A DNA stretch of 32,413 bases, taken from Blastocatellia bacterium. GTDB taxonomy: Bacteria > Acidobacteriota > Blastocatellia > UBA7656 > JADIYM01. Location of the stretch: positions 81,485 through 113,897 of the forward strand of contig JAJTWZ010000006.1 of the NCBI GenBank assembly GCA_021463145.1. Direction: 5' to 3'. The position numbers were made by a program, and so were the translations under genes. Shown piece by piece: positions 21,595-30,439 of this stretch. Positions within the stretch are counted from its first letter, which is position 1, and the number at the start of each line of letters is the position of its first letter. The notes under the pieces were generated by a model that did not search any database, was not told the DNA's origin, and saw nothing but the letters and a program-made list of their open reading frames with translations.

Positions 21595-23298
21595 CTAAGG
21601 CCTGCCGGCACCCTCGCGTATCGCCTCGCGCCGGCGCCGCTCGCGCTCCGCAAGCTTGCGAAGGCGTCGCCGCTCGACGGGCGTGAGCGCATCGACTCGA
21701 GGATCGGGCGTCGGCCGCATCTCGTGCACTTCGGGCGTTGGCGGGACTGGCTCCACTTCGGCAGCGGGCTTCGCGGCAGGCGGCCTGGGGGCCCGTGGCG
21801 CGGCGGGAGCAGCAGTCTCGCCGTCAACCTCCGCTTCGTCTGCGTCGACCGTCTCGGTGTCCGTTTCCGGCCCCAGGTCCGTGTCGTCAACTGCCGGTAC
21901 CTGAGCCGCGTCGGGGGCCGGCCGGGAGTTGGAATTGGAGTCGTCGATCGATACGGCCACCGGTGCGACCGGAAGCGGCGCGTTCGTAGAGGCCGGTTGC
22001 GGGCCTCCGGCGCCGAACCCCTGCCAGGCCGCGACGACCACCACCGCCGACATCGCGATTGCCGCTGGCACGATCCAGGAACGTGCGGCAGTGGCCGGTA
22101 GGGCGACAAGGCGCGTCGGAAGCGCCGCGGTCTCTTCGTCGTCCGTTCCCGGACGATTTGGCGTTGCGCCGACGCCAGGGCGCGTGACTTTTCCGCGTCC
22201 AACCAGTTGGGTAGCGTCGTGGCCCGCCGGAACGACGACAGTTGCGCGTTCGGCTCCGTTGCCGTCCCCGGCCGGCGTCGCGAGCCTCGGGTCCCGTTGC
22301 GTTCGGAGCGGGTCGTCGTTTTCGGCGCCGAGGCCTTCCGGGGCGCGCAGGGTCTCGCCCTCATCCGGGGCGGGAACGGCGCCTCCGGCCGCGGCAGTGT
22401 CGGCAGCCCGGATTGGAATCGTGAGAGCGGCGGTTTCGAGTTGCGACGTGCCAGCCACCGCGTCGAGTTCGCGCACGAACTCGGATGCCGTCGCGAGGCG
22501 CTGTTCGGGGTCCTTCTGCAGAGCCTGCCGGATGACCGCCTCCAGCTCCGTCGGCAATTCGACGCCGAAATCCGCCACCATAGGAACGTCAGCGTAAACG
22601 TGCTTTCCGACGATCTCGATGAAGGTGCCTTCGAACGGGGTCCGTCCCGCGAGCAGCTCGAACAGCACGCAGCCGAGTGCGTAGACGTCCGCTCGTCCGT
22701 CGACCGTCGCCGCCTGGAACTGTTCGGGCGCCATGTATTTCGGAGTGCCGATCAGCTCCGATTTGTTCGTCAGTTGCGAGGTCGTGTTCTCGAGCATCTT
22801 GGCGAGCCCGAAATCGACTACCTTGAGCACGGCCTTCCCCGACTCGTCCTGGCGCACCATCATGTTTTCAGGCTTGAGGTCGCGATGGACGATCCCCCGG
22901 GCATGCGCGGCGCCTACGGCCCCGGCGGCCTGGCGGACGAGGTCGATCGCGGTCCCCGGATCGAGCCTGCCATTTGCGCGCAGCACCTCGCGAAGCGTCA
23001 CGCCTTCGATGAACTCCATGACGAGATACGTGGAGCCGTCCTCTAATGAGCCGAAGTCGTAGACGTGCACCGCGTTCGGATGTTCGAGCTTTGCGGCCGT
23101 ACGCGCCTCGCGCGCGAACCGCGCTACGAACGAAGCGTTGTCGCTCAGGTCGCCGTGAAGCACCTTGATTGCGACGGTCCGTTCGAGCCGCAGGTGCGTC
23201 CCCGCATAGACCTCGCCCATGCCTCCGCGACCAAGCAGCCGGTCGACCTTGTACTTTCCGTCCAGGACGGAACCGATCAGGGATTCACTGGTTGACAT
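21595..23298 (-). CDS. Transmembrane Ser/Thr protein kinase (PknB-type), paralogue A
   Basis: 567 residues. The kinase domain is at residues about 16-285: Gly-rich GRGGMGEVY, Lys45 in VAIKVLH, HRDLKPEN with Asp140, DFG with Asp162, and GTPKYMAPE. All catalytic residues are intact. A low-complexity linker (about 286-405) holds many Thr in acidic or basic contexts, possible autophosphorylation sites. One membrane helix lies at about 408-427 (WIVPAAIAMSAVVVVAAW). The outer part is Pro/Ala/Glu-rich without PASTA or other sensor domains and ends in a very basic helix (RRRLRKLAERERRRREA). It follows paralogue B by 103 bp, in which a promoter-like pair is seen. Target proteins are unknown. It is convergent with ptsI. 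Confidence 0.92.
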   Translation of the reverse strand: MSTSESLIGSVLDGKYKVDRLLGRGGMGEVYAGTHLRLERTVAIKVLHGDLSDNASFVARFAREARTAAKLEHPNAVHVYDFGSLEDGSTYLVMEFIEGVTLREVLRANGRLDPGTAIDLVRQAAGAVGAAHARGIVHRDLKPENMMVRQDESGKAVLKVVDFGLAKMLENTTSQLTNKSELIGTPKYMAPEQFQAATVDGRADVYALGCVLFELLAGRTPFEGTFIEIVGKHVYADVPMVADFGVELPTELEAVIRQALQKDPEQRLATASEFVRELDAVAGTSQLETAALTIPIRAADTAAAGGAVPAPDEGETLRAPEGLGAENDDPLRTQRDPRLATPAGDGNGAERATVVVPAGHDATQLVGRGKVTRPGVGATPNRPGTDDEETAALPTRLVALPATAARSWIVPAAIAMSAVVVVAAWQGFGAGGPQPASTNAPLPVAPVAVSIDDSNSNSRPAPDAAQVPAVDDTDLGPETDTETVDADEAEVDGETAAPAAPRAPRPPAAKPAAEVEPVPPTPEVHEMRPTPDPRVDALTPVERRRLRKLAERERRRREAIREGAGRP

Positions 23299-23316
23299 TC
23301 TCGGGACCGGGTGGAG

Positions 23317-23344
23317 ATTAGACGAGCCTGGTTTACATCTCCAA
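23317..23344 (-). promoter_or_regulatory. Candidate promoter for kinase paralogue A
   Basis: On the minus strand TTGGAG (23339-23344) and TCTAAT (23317-23322) are separated by 16 bp, in the 103-bp gap before the ATG at 23298. It would give kinase A its own short-leader transcript in addition to read-through from the upstream genes. Confidence 0.35.
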
Positions 23345-23401
23345 CCATTACGACACGTTCACGGCACTTCAACGTTCAGGAAATCTCTCCGGAAACTTCA
23401 T

Positions 23402-24898
23402 CTACCGATTCTTTGGCTTCGGTTTCAATCCGGGAATTCCTCGCCGGATCTTTCCAGCGAGGCTCTTCGCCTTGCGGCCCGTGCCCACGACGGCGTCCTT
23501 CGTCTTTTCTCCGACGACGGGCAGGACGCCACGGTTGTCTTTCTTTGAATCGGCGGGATCGGGCTCCTGCGCTGGAGCGTGAGCCGGGGTCGCGTGCCCG
23601 GCCGGCCCTGATGACGGCTCCGTGGCTTTCACGTTCGCATCTGGTGGCTCGTCTGGCGGGACCACTTCGGATGAAACCGGCGACTCGCTGGCAGCAACCG
23701 AGCCGACGGATCCAGGCACCGATCCGGATTGCGGTGAGGGGGCATCGACGGCTCCTCGGCCCAGGAAGCTAAGTCCCGCGACGACGATGACGCCGACGAT
23801 CGCAACGGATGCCGGTAGTTGCCATCGGATGCGCCGGCCGGCCGGAACCGGCACCGTGATCGTGGGAACGGGGCTGCCAACCGCCCCGGACGCGAAATCG
23901 ACGGCCTTCGTTTCAGAGTCTGCAACGCCGGCATCGCCCGGCAGGGCGCCGGGCATCGCCGTAAGATCGCCCGAGTTACCGGTGCTCTCGCAGAACAGTT
24001 CGTCGCCCGTGGCGGGAATTGCAACGCGCAGCGGCGATTTCGAGAGTCCGGCCGCTGCGGTGGCGAGTTCGCGAACGAACTCGCCGGCCGATTGCTGGCG
24101 ATCGGCCGCGGCTTTGGCCAGTGCGCGTTGCACAGCGGATTCGAGCGCGGATGAAAACCGGGCGCCCTCGCGCTCGAGTCTCGGGATCGCGGCGTGGACG
24201 TGCTGGCCGACGATCTCGAGCATGGCGCCTTCGTATGGCGCCCGGCCCGTGAGCAACTCGAAGAGCACACATCCGAGGGCGTAGACGTCGGCGCGCCCGT
24301 CTACCGGCAGTCCCTGGAACTGCTCGGGAGCCATGTAGCGCGGAGTACCTATGATCTCGGAAGCGTTGGTGAGGAGGGTCGCCGGGTTTGCGACCAGTTT
24401 CGCGAGCCCGAAGTCGACGACCTTGAGAAAGAGCCGGCCGTCGTCGTCGCGGCGGACCATCATGTTCTCGGGCTTCAGGTCGCGATGGACGATGCCGTGA
24501 ACGTGCGCTTCGGCCACCGCTCCTCCCGCCTGAATGATGAGGTCAGCCGCGATTCCCGGCTCGAGAGCGGTGTTGGCACGGAGGATGTCGCGAAGTGTCA
24601 CGCCTTCGATGAATTCCATCACGAGGTAGCGCGACCCATCGGCGAGTGTTCCGAAGTCGTGGACGTGCACGGCGTTCGGGTGTTCGAACATCGCGGTGGT
24701 CCGCGCCTCGCGCTCGAAACGCGCGACGAACGACCGGTTGCGCGACGTGCTCGAGTGCAGCACCTTGATGGCGACGGCGCGGCCGAGGGCGGAATGGGTC
24801 CCGGCGTAGACCTCGCCCATTCCGCCGCGGCCGATCAGTCTGTCGACCGAGTACTTCCCGTCCAGAATCGTCCCGACGAGCGAAGCGCCAGCCGTCAT
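23402..24898 (-). CDS. Transmembrane Ser/Thr protein kinase (PknB-type), paralogue B
   Basis: 498 residues from the ATG at 24898, which aligns with the start of paralogue A and lies 5 bp after the upstream stop; the longer open frame is rejected. Kinase motifs fall at the same positions as in paralogue A: Lys45, Asp140 (HRDLKPEN), Asp162 (DFGLAK) and GTPRYMAPEQF, and long stretches of the catalytic domain are nearly identical. This indicates duplication. Beyond the kinase domain the two diverge: here the linker is shorter, the membrane helix is at about 361-380 (LPASVAIVGVIVVAGLSFLG), and the outer tail is Pro/Ser-rich with a Lys-rich end (GLKPKPKNR). No ligand-binding domain is visible. It is probably co-transcribed with the unknown gene upstream. 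Confidence 0.92.
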   Translation of the reverse strand: MTAGASLVGTILDGKYSVDRLIGRGGMGEVYAGTHSALGRAVAIKVLHSSTSRNRSFVARFEREARTTAMFEHPNAVHVHDFGTLADGSRYLVMEFIEGVTLRDILRANTALEPGIAADLIIQAGGAVAEAHVHGIVHRDLKPENMMVRRDDDGRLFLKVVDFGLAKLVANPATLLTNASEIIGTPRYMAPEQFQGLPVDGRADVYALGCVLFELLTGRAPYEGAMLEIVGQHVHAAIPRLEREGARFSSALESAVQRALAKAAADRQQSAGEFVRELATAAAGLSKSPLRVAIPATGDELFCESTGNSGDLTAMPGALPGDAGVADSETKAVDFASGAVGSPVPTITVPVPAGRRIRWQLPASVAIVGVIVVAGLSFLGRGAVDAPSPQSGSVPGSVGSVAASESPVSSEVVPPDEPPDANVKATEPSSGPAGHATPAHAPAQEPDPADSKKDNRGVLPVVGEKTKDAVVGTGRKAKSLAGKIRRGIPGLKPKPKNR

Positions 24899-24903
24899 CG
24901 CCT

Positions 24904-25725
24904 CTATCCCTGAACTACCACCTTGGCGTCGGGCAGTTCCTCGCGAATTGCATTCGTAATCAACCTGCATTTTCCGCGAATGAAATCGGACAGGAGCCGG
25001 TCCGAATGCGGCTGGCCGAAGTCCGCGAGCACCGGATCGAAAACGGGATGCACGCCGCAAACGACCAGATTGCCGTCAGTGGCGCGAATGTAGCCGCCGC
25101 CGATGAGGAAGAACTCGATGATCTGGTCCTCGAACTTCGCTCCGAAAGCCTGTTGGACGTAGGTTCGCGTGCGCATCACCGCCTCGCTCGGGTGCGGCGC
25201 GTCGAACGGCAGCAGCGACACGAACACGTGGTCGGCGAGCGCCACCAGCAGGTAGAGGAATGCTCCCTGACCGGACGCCGCCGCCTGTTCGAGGGCAGTA
25301 CGGTCTTCGGGGATTATCGCCGGACAGTCGGACAGAAGGGAATCCAGATCCACCCGGAACATTTCTGTCTGATCGAGGTAGTCCGTTGCCTGGGAGCCGA
25401 GAATCGACATAACCGTCTGACCGTCGTCGCCGTACGCCTCCTGGCCTTCCCAGAGAAGCTGGTGGACGCGCTTGATCGTCGACGGGTAGCTGAGCAGGAG
25501 ATCCTTGTGGCGCGGTTCCTTGACCATGACCTCGATCCGCCGCCGCATCATCGCGAAGTTGTGTACGTATTCCCGAAGGTCTCCGCGACGGAGCAGCGAC
25601 ATCGATTTCAGAAAGGAGAGAGTGTCGCCCTGGTCCTTGCGCAGGAACTCCTCGTAAAAGAGGTAAAGGGCCTCGGCGTCTGCTTCGACGAGGGGAGGGT
25701 CGATGAGGTTCTCGGTGCGTCCCAT
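24904..25725 (-). CDS. Hypothetical helical protein leading the kinase operon
   Basis: 273 residues; family not recognised. The start at 25725 (MGRTENLIDPP) is preferred: the open frame continues into the tRNA gene, which cannot be coding, and AAAGGAG lies 12 bp upstream, rather far. ATG 25767 is possible but would begin 4 bp from the tRNA end. The protein is mostly helical and acidic, with no signal peptide or membrane helix. Notable segments are LYLFYEEFLRKDQGDTLSF, REYVHNFAMMRRRIEVM, and a more conserved-looking C-terminal part with EFFLIGGGYIRATDGNLVVCGVHPVFDP. The last part could be a small beta domain. Being first in the operon with two kinases, 5 bp before paralogue B, it could be a substrate, adaptor or sensor partner. 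Confidence 0.7.
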   Translation of the reverse strand: MGRTENLIDPPLVEADAEALYLFYEEFLRKDQGDTLSFLKSMSLLRRGDLREYVHNFAMMRRRIEVMVKEPRHKDLLLSYPSTIKRVHQLLWEGQEAYGDDGQTVMSILGSQATDYLDQTEMFRVDLDSLLSDCPAIIPEDRTALEQAAASGQGAFLYLLVALADHVFVSLLPFDAPHPSEAVMRTRTYVQQAFGAKFEDQIIEFFLIGGGYIRATDGNLVVCGVHPVFDPVLADFGQPHSDRLLSDFIRGKCRLITNAIREELPDAKVVVQG

Positions 25726-25770
25726 GGGATTCGGCGTCTCCTTTGGTTCGGCGCATCCTACGGACATTGA

Positions 25771-25843
25771 TGGCCCCTGCAGGATTCGAACCTGCAACCA
25801 ATGGATTATGAGTCCACTGCTCTGACCGTTGAGCTAAGGGGCC
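25771..25843 (-). tRNA. tRNA-Ile(CAU), lysidine-dependent type
   Basis: 73 bases fold into a cloverleaf: acceptor GGCCCCT with AGGGGCC, D-arm TAGCTCAACGGTCAGAGC, anticodon stem GTGGA/TCCAT around loop CTCATAA, and T-arm with GGTTCGAATCC. The anticodon is CAT. The body, especially the GGCCCCT acceptor and CTCATAA loop, matches the bacterial minor isoleucine tRNA (E. coli ileX type) rather than methionine tRNAs, so the C is expected to be changed to lysidine by TilS to read AUA. The CCA end is not encoded (TCA follows the discriminator A). Confidence 0.93.
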
Positions 25844-25859
25844 GAACCGGCGCTGCGCC

Positions 25860-25865
25860 ATAATA
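25860..25865 (-). promoter_or_regulatory. Putative -10 element for the tRNA
   Basis: TATTAT on the minus strand, 16 bp before the mature tRNA 5' end, giving a predicted start about 10 bp upstream of it. GCGACA, a weak -35 match, lies 15 bp further upstream. Confidence 0.45.
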
Positions 25866-26006
25866 CTGGTGACGCTCCGATGTCGCGAGCGCCAGCGTGC
25901 GCCAAGGCTTCCGCGAGCGGAGACGAGGCCGTTTGCCGGGGCTGTAGACACCTCCGAAAACCGCGTGCTACTGTCCGGGGTTCAGCGTGCACCGGGAGAC
26001 CCGACG

Positions 26007-26717
26007 ATGGACCCTCAGTTTCTACTCTACATCCTGAATTTCTTCATCGTGTTCCTGTTTTCGCTGTCGTTGCACGAGTCGGCACACGCGTGGACGTCGG
26101 AGCGGTTCGGCGACGACACGGGGCGAGTGCTGGGCCGCATATCCCTGAACCCGTTGGTTCACATCGACCCAATCGGGACGATACTCTTCCCGCTACTGGG
26201 CATGGTTCGCGGCATCGGATTCGGGTGGGCAAAGCCGGTTCCGGTCAATCCGCTCAACTGGCGGGACAAGGACAAGGCGAACTTCTGGGTGTCGGCGGCC
26301 GGTCCGATAAGCAACCTGATCATCGCGATCGTCGCCTTCGCTGTCCTCAAGAGTCTGATTCTGCTCGGGGCGATTGAAGGTTCGATGGCTTTCCGGGCAC
26401 TTGACTCGGTGACCTCGGGTGGCGTTGTCGGCGCATCGGCCCTCGACGGGTCGGATGACGGACTGATGTTTCCGTTGGTCCTGATGATGACGCAGGCAGT
26501 GTTCCTGAACGTGATCCTCGCAGTTTTCAACCTGCTCCCGATTCCGCCGCTCGACGGCTCTCACATGCTCGAATCTGTGCTTCCTCCTGCCGCGCGCGAA
26601 GGGTTCAACCAGCTTCAGCCATACGGCTTCCTTATTCTGATTGCAGCGATGGCGACCGGCGGTTTCAATTACGTCCTCCAACCCATCCTTTCGGCCGTCA
26701 ACAGGCTGATCCTGTAG
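26007..26717 (+). CDS. Site-2 protease family (M50) intramembrane metalloprotease
   Basis: 236 residues, the compact M50 form without PDZ or CBS domains. The zinc motif H-E-S-A-H (His23, Glu24, His27) lies in the first membrane segment, and the third ligand Asp183 lies in NLLPIPPLDGSHMLE. GWAKPVPVNP and WVSAAGPISNLI are typical of the group often annotated as YwhC/SREBP-like. It would cut a transmembrane substrate inside the inner membrane; which one is unknown. This small type is commonly found directly upstream of scpA, as here. The start at 26007 is chosen because the hydrophobic N-terminus begins there. Confidence 0.92.
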   Translation: MDPQFLLYILNFFIVFLFSLSLHESAHAWTSERFGDDTGRVLGRISLNPLVHIDPIGTILFPLLGMVRGIGFGWAKPVPVNPLNWRDKDKANFWVSAAGPISNLIIAIVAFAVLKSLILLGAIEGSMAFRALDSVTSGGVVGASALDGSDDGLMFPLVLMMTQAVFLNVILAVFNLLPIPPLDGSHMLESVLPPAAREGFNQLQPYGFLILIAAMATGGFNYVLQPILSAVNRLIL

Positions 26718-26737
26718 CACTTTCGTCCGATAACCTG

Positions 26738-27595
26738 ATGCCCAGGCGCAACGAACAGAACGATCACGTGACGGAAACGCTGGTTGCCGAAAAGCCACCG
26801 GAACGCGGCCGGGGCGACTACCGCGTTCGCCTCGAGGCATTCGACGGCCCGGTCGACCTCCTTCTCTATCTGATCAAGAAGGAGGAGGTGTCGATCTACG
26901 ACATTCCGATTGCCCGCATCACCGAGCAGTACCTCGAATACCTGCGTCTGATGGAAGAACTCGACATCGCCGTCGCGGGCGAGTTTCTCGTCATGGCGGC
27001 CACGCTCATTCACATCAAGACGAAAATGCTGCTGCCTCGCGACCCGTTTGCCGAGGCGGCCGGCGAGGAATTCGAAGACCCGAGACAGGAACTGGTCGAC
27101 CGGCTGCTCGAGCATCAGCGCTACAGGACGGCGGCGGACTTCCTATACCAGCGCCGCGTCCTTGAAGGGGAAGTCTTCACTCGCCCGGTGCCGGAGGACG
27201 AGAAGTCCAACTCAGAAATCTCGGCCGGCGTTTTCGACCTGCTCACCGCGTTCCGCGACGCGATGCTGCGCGCCCAGGCTCTTGCCGAAATCGAGATCGC
27301 ACGCGACGAGGTTACGCTGGCGCAGAAGCTTGCCGAAGTACAGGCCATGCTCGAAACCCGCGAGACCATCGACGTTCGGGAGCTTTTCGAGCTTGCCGGG
27401 TCCAGGCGTGAACTGGTCATCACGTTTCTGGCCGTGCTCGAGCTCGTAAAGGAACTGAAGGTCCGGGTATTTCAGGCCGAAGCATTCGGCGACATCCAGA
27501 TGCGCCGTCGCGAGACGGAAGAGGAGCCCGGCTCGCGGGCCGACGACGCCGAACAGGCGTCCACCGACACGAAGGGAGCTACGCCCACTCAATGA
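26738..27595 (+). CDS. scpA: Segregation and condensation protein A
   Basis: 285 residues. ScpA is the kleisin that bridges SMC heads and, with ScpB, forms the condensin that organises and separates the chromosome. The N-terminal signature RVRLEAFDGPVDLLLYLIKKEEVSIYDIPI is very clear, followed by a long helical middle part and the C-terminal winged helix (LVITFLAVLELVKELKV and FGDIQMRR). A polar N-terminal extension of about 27 residues and an acidic tail after residue 252 are less conserved. It overlaps scpB by 4 bp (ATGA). No smc gene is in the window, which is normal. Confidence 0.95.
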   Translation: MPRRNEQNDHVTETLVAEKPPERGRGDYRVRLEAFDGPVDLLLYLIKKEEVSIYDIPIARITEQYLEYLRLMEELDIAVAGEFLVMAATLIHIKTKMLLPRDPFAEAAGEEFEDPRQELVDRLLEHQRYRTAADFLYQRRVLEGEVFTRPVPEDEKSNSEISAGVFDLLTAFRDAMLRAQALAEIEIARDEVTLAQKLAEVQAMLETRETIDVRELFELAGSRRELVITFLAVLELVKELKVRVFQAEAFGDIQMRRRETEEEPGSRADDAEQASTDTKGATPTQ

Positions 27596-28128
27596 CGGTC
27601 GACGAACTCAAACCAATCATCGAAGCAATTCTTTTCGCCACGGCCGACGAGCCGATTCCGCTCAAACGGATCACCGAAATCCTGGACGAAGATTCCGATG
27701 AGGCGATACGCGAGGCCCTTGCCGGCCTCGTCGGCGACTACGACGAGCGGGCGGGCGGAATCGAATTGCGTCAGATCGCGGGCGGCTACCGCTTTTCGAC
27801 GAGGGCCGAGCACTCCGAATACATCAGGCGATTCCGCAAGCAGCAGCCATCGGCGAAGCTTTCGATGGCGGCGCTCGAAACCCTGGCCGTGATTGCCTAC
27901 AAGCAGCCGGTGACGATCCCGGAGATCCTCGAGATCCGCGGCGTGAGCTCGTCGTCGGCGATAAAGACTCTCCTCGACAAGCGGCTTATCGTCGCGAAGG
28001 GAAGGAAGAAGGTGGTCGGCCGTCCAATGATGTACGGCACGTCGAAGGAGTTTCTGATTCAGTTCGGCATAAATGACCTGACCGAATTGCCGAACCTGGA
28101 GGACTTCGAGGATCTCGTCACGAGCTGA
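27592..28128 (+). CDS. scpB: Segregation and condensation protein B
   Basis: 178 residues, two winged-helix domains as expected. ScpB dimers bind ScpA in the SMC condensin. The start IIEAILFATADEPIPLKRITEIL is typical, and the second domain carries the diagnostic LSMAALETLAVIAYKQPVTIPEI segment and the GRPMMYGTSKEFLIQFGI ending. Start and stop overlap with scpA show coupled translation. RluB follows after 57 bp, the usual neighbour order. Confidence 0.96.
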   Translation: MTVDELKPIIEAILFATADEPIPLKRITEILDEDSDEAIREALAGLVGDYDERAGGIELRQIAGGYRFSTRAEHSEYIRRFRKQQPSAKLSMAALETLAVIAYKQPVTIPEILEIRGVSSSSAIKTLLDKRLIVAKGRKKVVGRPMMYGTSKEFLIQFGINDLTELPNLEDFEDLVTS

Positions 28129-28185
28129 CGTCACGGTCCGTCGAGCCTCCCGCACCGAATTCCCGCCAACGTCTGGATACCGTCA

Positions 28186-29196
28186 ATGCTCGAGCGCCTT
28201 CAGAAACTCATCGCCGAAGCGGGGATTGCCGCGCGACGCAAGGCGGAGCAGCTCATCGAGGCGGGCGCCGTGACCGTCAACGGGGTCGTCGTCACCGAGC
28301 TCGGCACGAAGGCGGACCCGGAGACGGACCACATTCGCGTCGACGGACGGCCGATCAATCCGCTCTTGCGCGATCGGGAGAAGATCTACGTGCTGCTGAA
28401 CAAGCCACGGGGATACCTGTCGGCGACCAGGGATCCGCTCAACCGTCCGCTCGCGATCGATCTATTGCCGAAGAACATTCAGAAAAAGGTCCACACCGTC
28501 GGACGGCTCGACTTCAACACCGAGGGCCTGCTCATTCTTACGAACGACGGTGCGCTCACCGATGCGGTCACGCGGGCCGGCTTCGTCGAAAAGACCTACC
28601 ACGCGAAGGTGAAGGGGCACCCGAGCGACGAGCAGATCGAGAGGCTGCGCCGGGGTATCACGATCGATCGCCGCAGGCTTGCGCCGGCCGATATCCGGCA
28701 GCTTGACCTGACCGATCACGACAATGTCTGGTACGAGGTCAGGCTGACGCAGGGTCGCAATCAGCAGGTCCGCAAAATGTTCGACGCAACGGGCCATTCG
28801 GTAGTGAAGCTGCGACGGGTGCGCATCGGTGCGATCGACGACTCCGGTCTGAAGGTGGGCGTCTTTCGGGTGCTCACTCCCGCGGAGGTCCGGGCATTGA
28901 TGACGGGAAAGCCCTCCCCGAAAACGCCGGCGGCGCGCGTTGGCGCAGGTCAGAACCGGGAGCGGCCGCGGCCGGGTGGCCGTGGGAAGAAGGATTCGAC
29001 GGCGGCGCCCAAACAGCGCGGAACAGAGGCGAAGTCCGGCAGCGGAGCAAGTCCCAGGCCTCGAGGCAAGTCAGGGGGTTCGGCGGGCCGGAAATCCGCG
29101 ACGACGAATCGGCAGGGATCGCCAGCGACGCGATCCGGAGGCCGGCCATTGAAACCCGGTGGCGCGCGACGACCCGTGACGCGAAAAACACGATGA
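28186..29196 (+). CDS. rluB: 23S rRNA pseudouridine synthase, RluB type, with long basic tail
   Basis: 336 residues. An N-terminal S4 RNA-binding domain (LQKLIAEAGIAARRKAEQLIEAGAVTVNG) leads into the RsuA/RluB catalytic domain with VGRLDFNTEGLLILTNDG (catalytic Asp), KTYHAKVKGHP, and the LTQGRNQQVRKMFDATGHSVVKLRR motif. It should make a pseudouridine in 23S rRNA, at the RluB position by family and by its scpA-scpB neighbours; RsuA/RluE/RluF alternatives are less likely. After about residue 240 comes a 95-residue tail rich in Lys, Arg, Gly, Pro and Ser with no predicted fold. Such tails occur on some RluB proteins and probably bind RNA. Confidence 0.9.
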   Translation: MLERLQKLIAEAGIAARRKAEQLIEAGAVTVNGVVVTELGTKADPETDHIRVDGRPINPLLRDREKIYVLLNKPRGYLSATRDPLNRPLAIDLLPKNIQKKVHTVGRLDFNTEGLLILTNDGALTDAVTRAGFVEKTYHAKVKGHPSDEQIERLRRGITIDRRRLAPADIRQLDLTDHDNVWYEVRLTQGRNQQVRKMFDATGHSVVKLRRVRIGAIDDSGLKVGVFRVLTPAEVRALMTGKPSPKTPAARVGAGQNRERPRPGGRGKKDSTAAPKQRGTEAKSGSGASPRPRGKSGGSAGRKSATTNRQGSPATRSGGRPLKPGGARRPVTRKTR

Positions 29197-29230
29197 GGCC
29201 GGATCCCGGTCCGGGAGCACGAGGTGACCA

Positions 29231-30379
29231 ATGAACTTTGATTTGACCGACGAGCAGGAGCACGTACGGCGGTCCGTCCGCGAATTCGCCGAAGGCGAGA
29301 TCCTGCCGCACGTTCTCGAGTGGGATGAGGCGCAGAAGTTCCCGCAGGAGGAGATGCGCCGGAAGATGGCCGATCTTGGCTGGCTTGGCGTACTGCAGCC
29401 AGAGGAGTTCGGCGGCGCGGGAATGGGCTACATCGAGTACGCGATCATCATCGAGGAGTTGGCTCGTGTCGATCCGGCGCTCGCGTTGTCGGTCGCCGCG
29501 CACAACTCTCTATGCACGGGCCATCTTGCGATCGCCGGCAGCGCCGAACAGAAAGCGAAGTACCTTCCGATGTTGACCCAGGGCGAATGCTGGGGCGCGT
29601 GGGGACTGACCGAGCCGGGGGCGGGTTCGGACGCCAGCGGTACAAAGACGGTTGCGGTCGAGAAGGATGGCGGATGGCTCGTCAACGGCTCGAAGAATTT
29701 CATCACGAACGCCTCTTACGCGGGCCTTTGCGTGGCCGTTGCAGTGACAGATCGCGAAAAGGGAAACAAGGGCATCACGGCGTTCCTGTTCGAGAAGGGC
29801 ATGCCCGGGTTCGGTCCGGACAAGAAGGAGAACAAGCTGGGTATGCGCGCGTCCGACACGGCGTCGGTGGTCTTCAGCGACTGCCAGGTGCCGTCGGCAA
29901 ACATGGTCGGCAACCGGGGCGAAGGGTTCGTCGATGCGATGAAGGTGCTCGACGGCGGACGAATCTCGATCGCGGCGTTGTCCGTCGGTTGCGCACAGGG
30001 TGCCTACGAGGCCGCGATCCGCTATTCGAAGGAGCGAGAGCAGTTCGGCAAGCCGATTTCGTCATTCCAGGGCATCCAGTTCAAGCTCGCCGACATGGCG
30101 ACCGAGATCGAGGCCGCGCGGTTGCTGACCTACCAGGCGGCGGCGATGAAGGACGCCGGACGCGGTGTGACCAAGCAGTCTGCGATGGCGAAGCTGTATG
30201 CCTCGGAAGTGAGCGTTCGTGTGAGCGAGGAGGCGATCCAGATCCACGGCGGTTACGGTTACATCAAGGATTACCCGGTCGAGAAGTTCTGGCGCGATTC
30301 GAAGCTGCTCACAATTGGCGAGGGAACGTCCGAAATCCAGAGAATCGTGATAGCCAAAAGGGTACTGAATCAGGGATGA
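29231..30379 (+). CDS. Acyl-CoA dehydrogenase, short-chain/butyryl-CoA type
   Basis: 382 residues, complete FAD enzyme of the SCAD/BCAD group. It forms the trans-2 double bond in an acyl-CoA and passes electrons to electron-transfer flavoprotein. The signatures are [16 protein letters not shown], the [10 protein letters not shown] loop, [19 protein letters not shown], and the C-terminal [19 protein letters not shown] with the catalytic Glu in [16 protein letters not shown] 29231 has AGGTG close upstream. It precedes meaB by 60 bp on the same strand, hinting at propionate- or branched-chain-linked metabolism, but substrate chain length cannot be read from sequence. Confidence 0.95.
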   Translation: MNFDLTDEQEHVRRSVREFAEGEILPHVLEWDEAQKFPQEEMRRKMADLGWLGVLQPEEFGGAGMGYIEYAIIIEELARVDPALALSVAAHNSLCTGHLAIAGSAEQKAKYLPMLTQGECWGAWGLTEPGAGSDASGTKTVAVEKDGGWLVNGSKNFITNASYAGLCVAVAVTDREKGNKGITAFLFEKGMPGFGPDKKENKLGMRASDTASVVFSDCQVPSANMVGNRGEGFVDAMKVLDGGRISIAALSVGCAQGAYEAAIRYSKEREQFGKPISSFQGIQFKLADMATEIEAARLLTYQAAAMKDAGRGVTKQSAMAKLYASEVSVRVSEEAIQIHGGYGYIKDYPVEKFWRDSKLLTIGEGTSEIQRIVIAKRVLNQG

Positions 30380-30439
30380 ACTCCGGGTGGAACGGATGAG
30401 CACTGGTCCGATCCGTGTCGATCGCTGGAAATCGGTGGA

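Noticed and set aside
25726-25797. Longer start for the 24904-25725 protein
   Set aside because: The frame runs into the tRNA-Ile gene; a coding sequence overlapping the tRNA is not credible.
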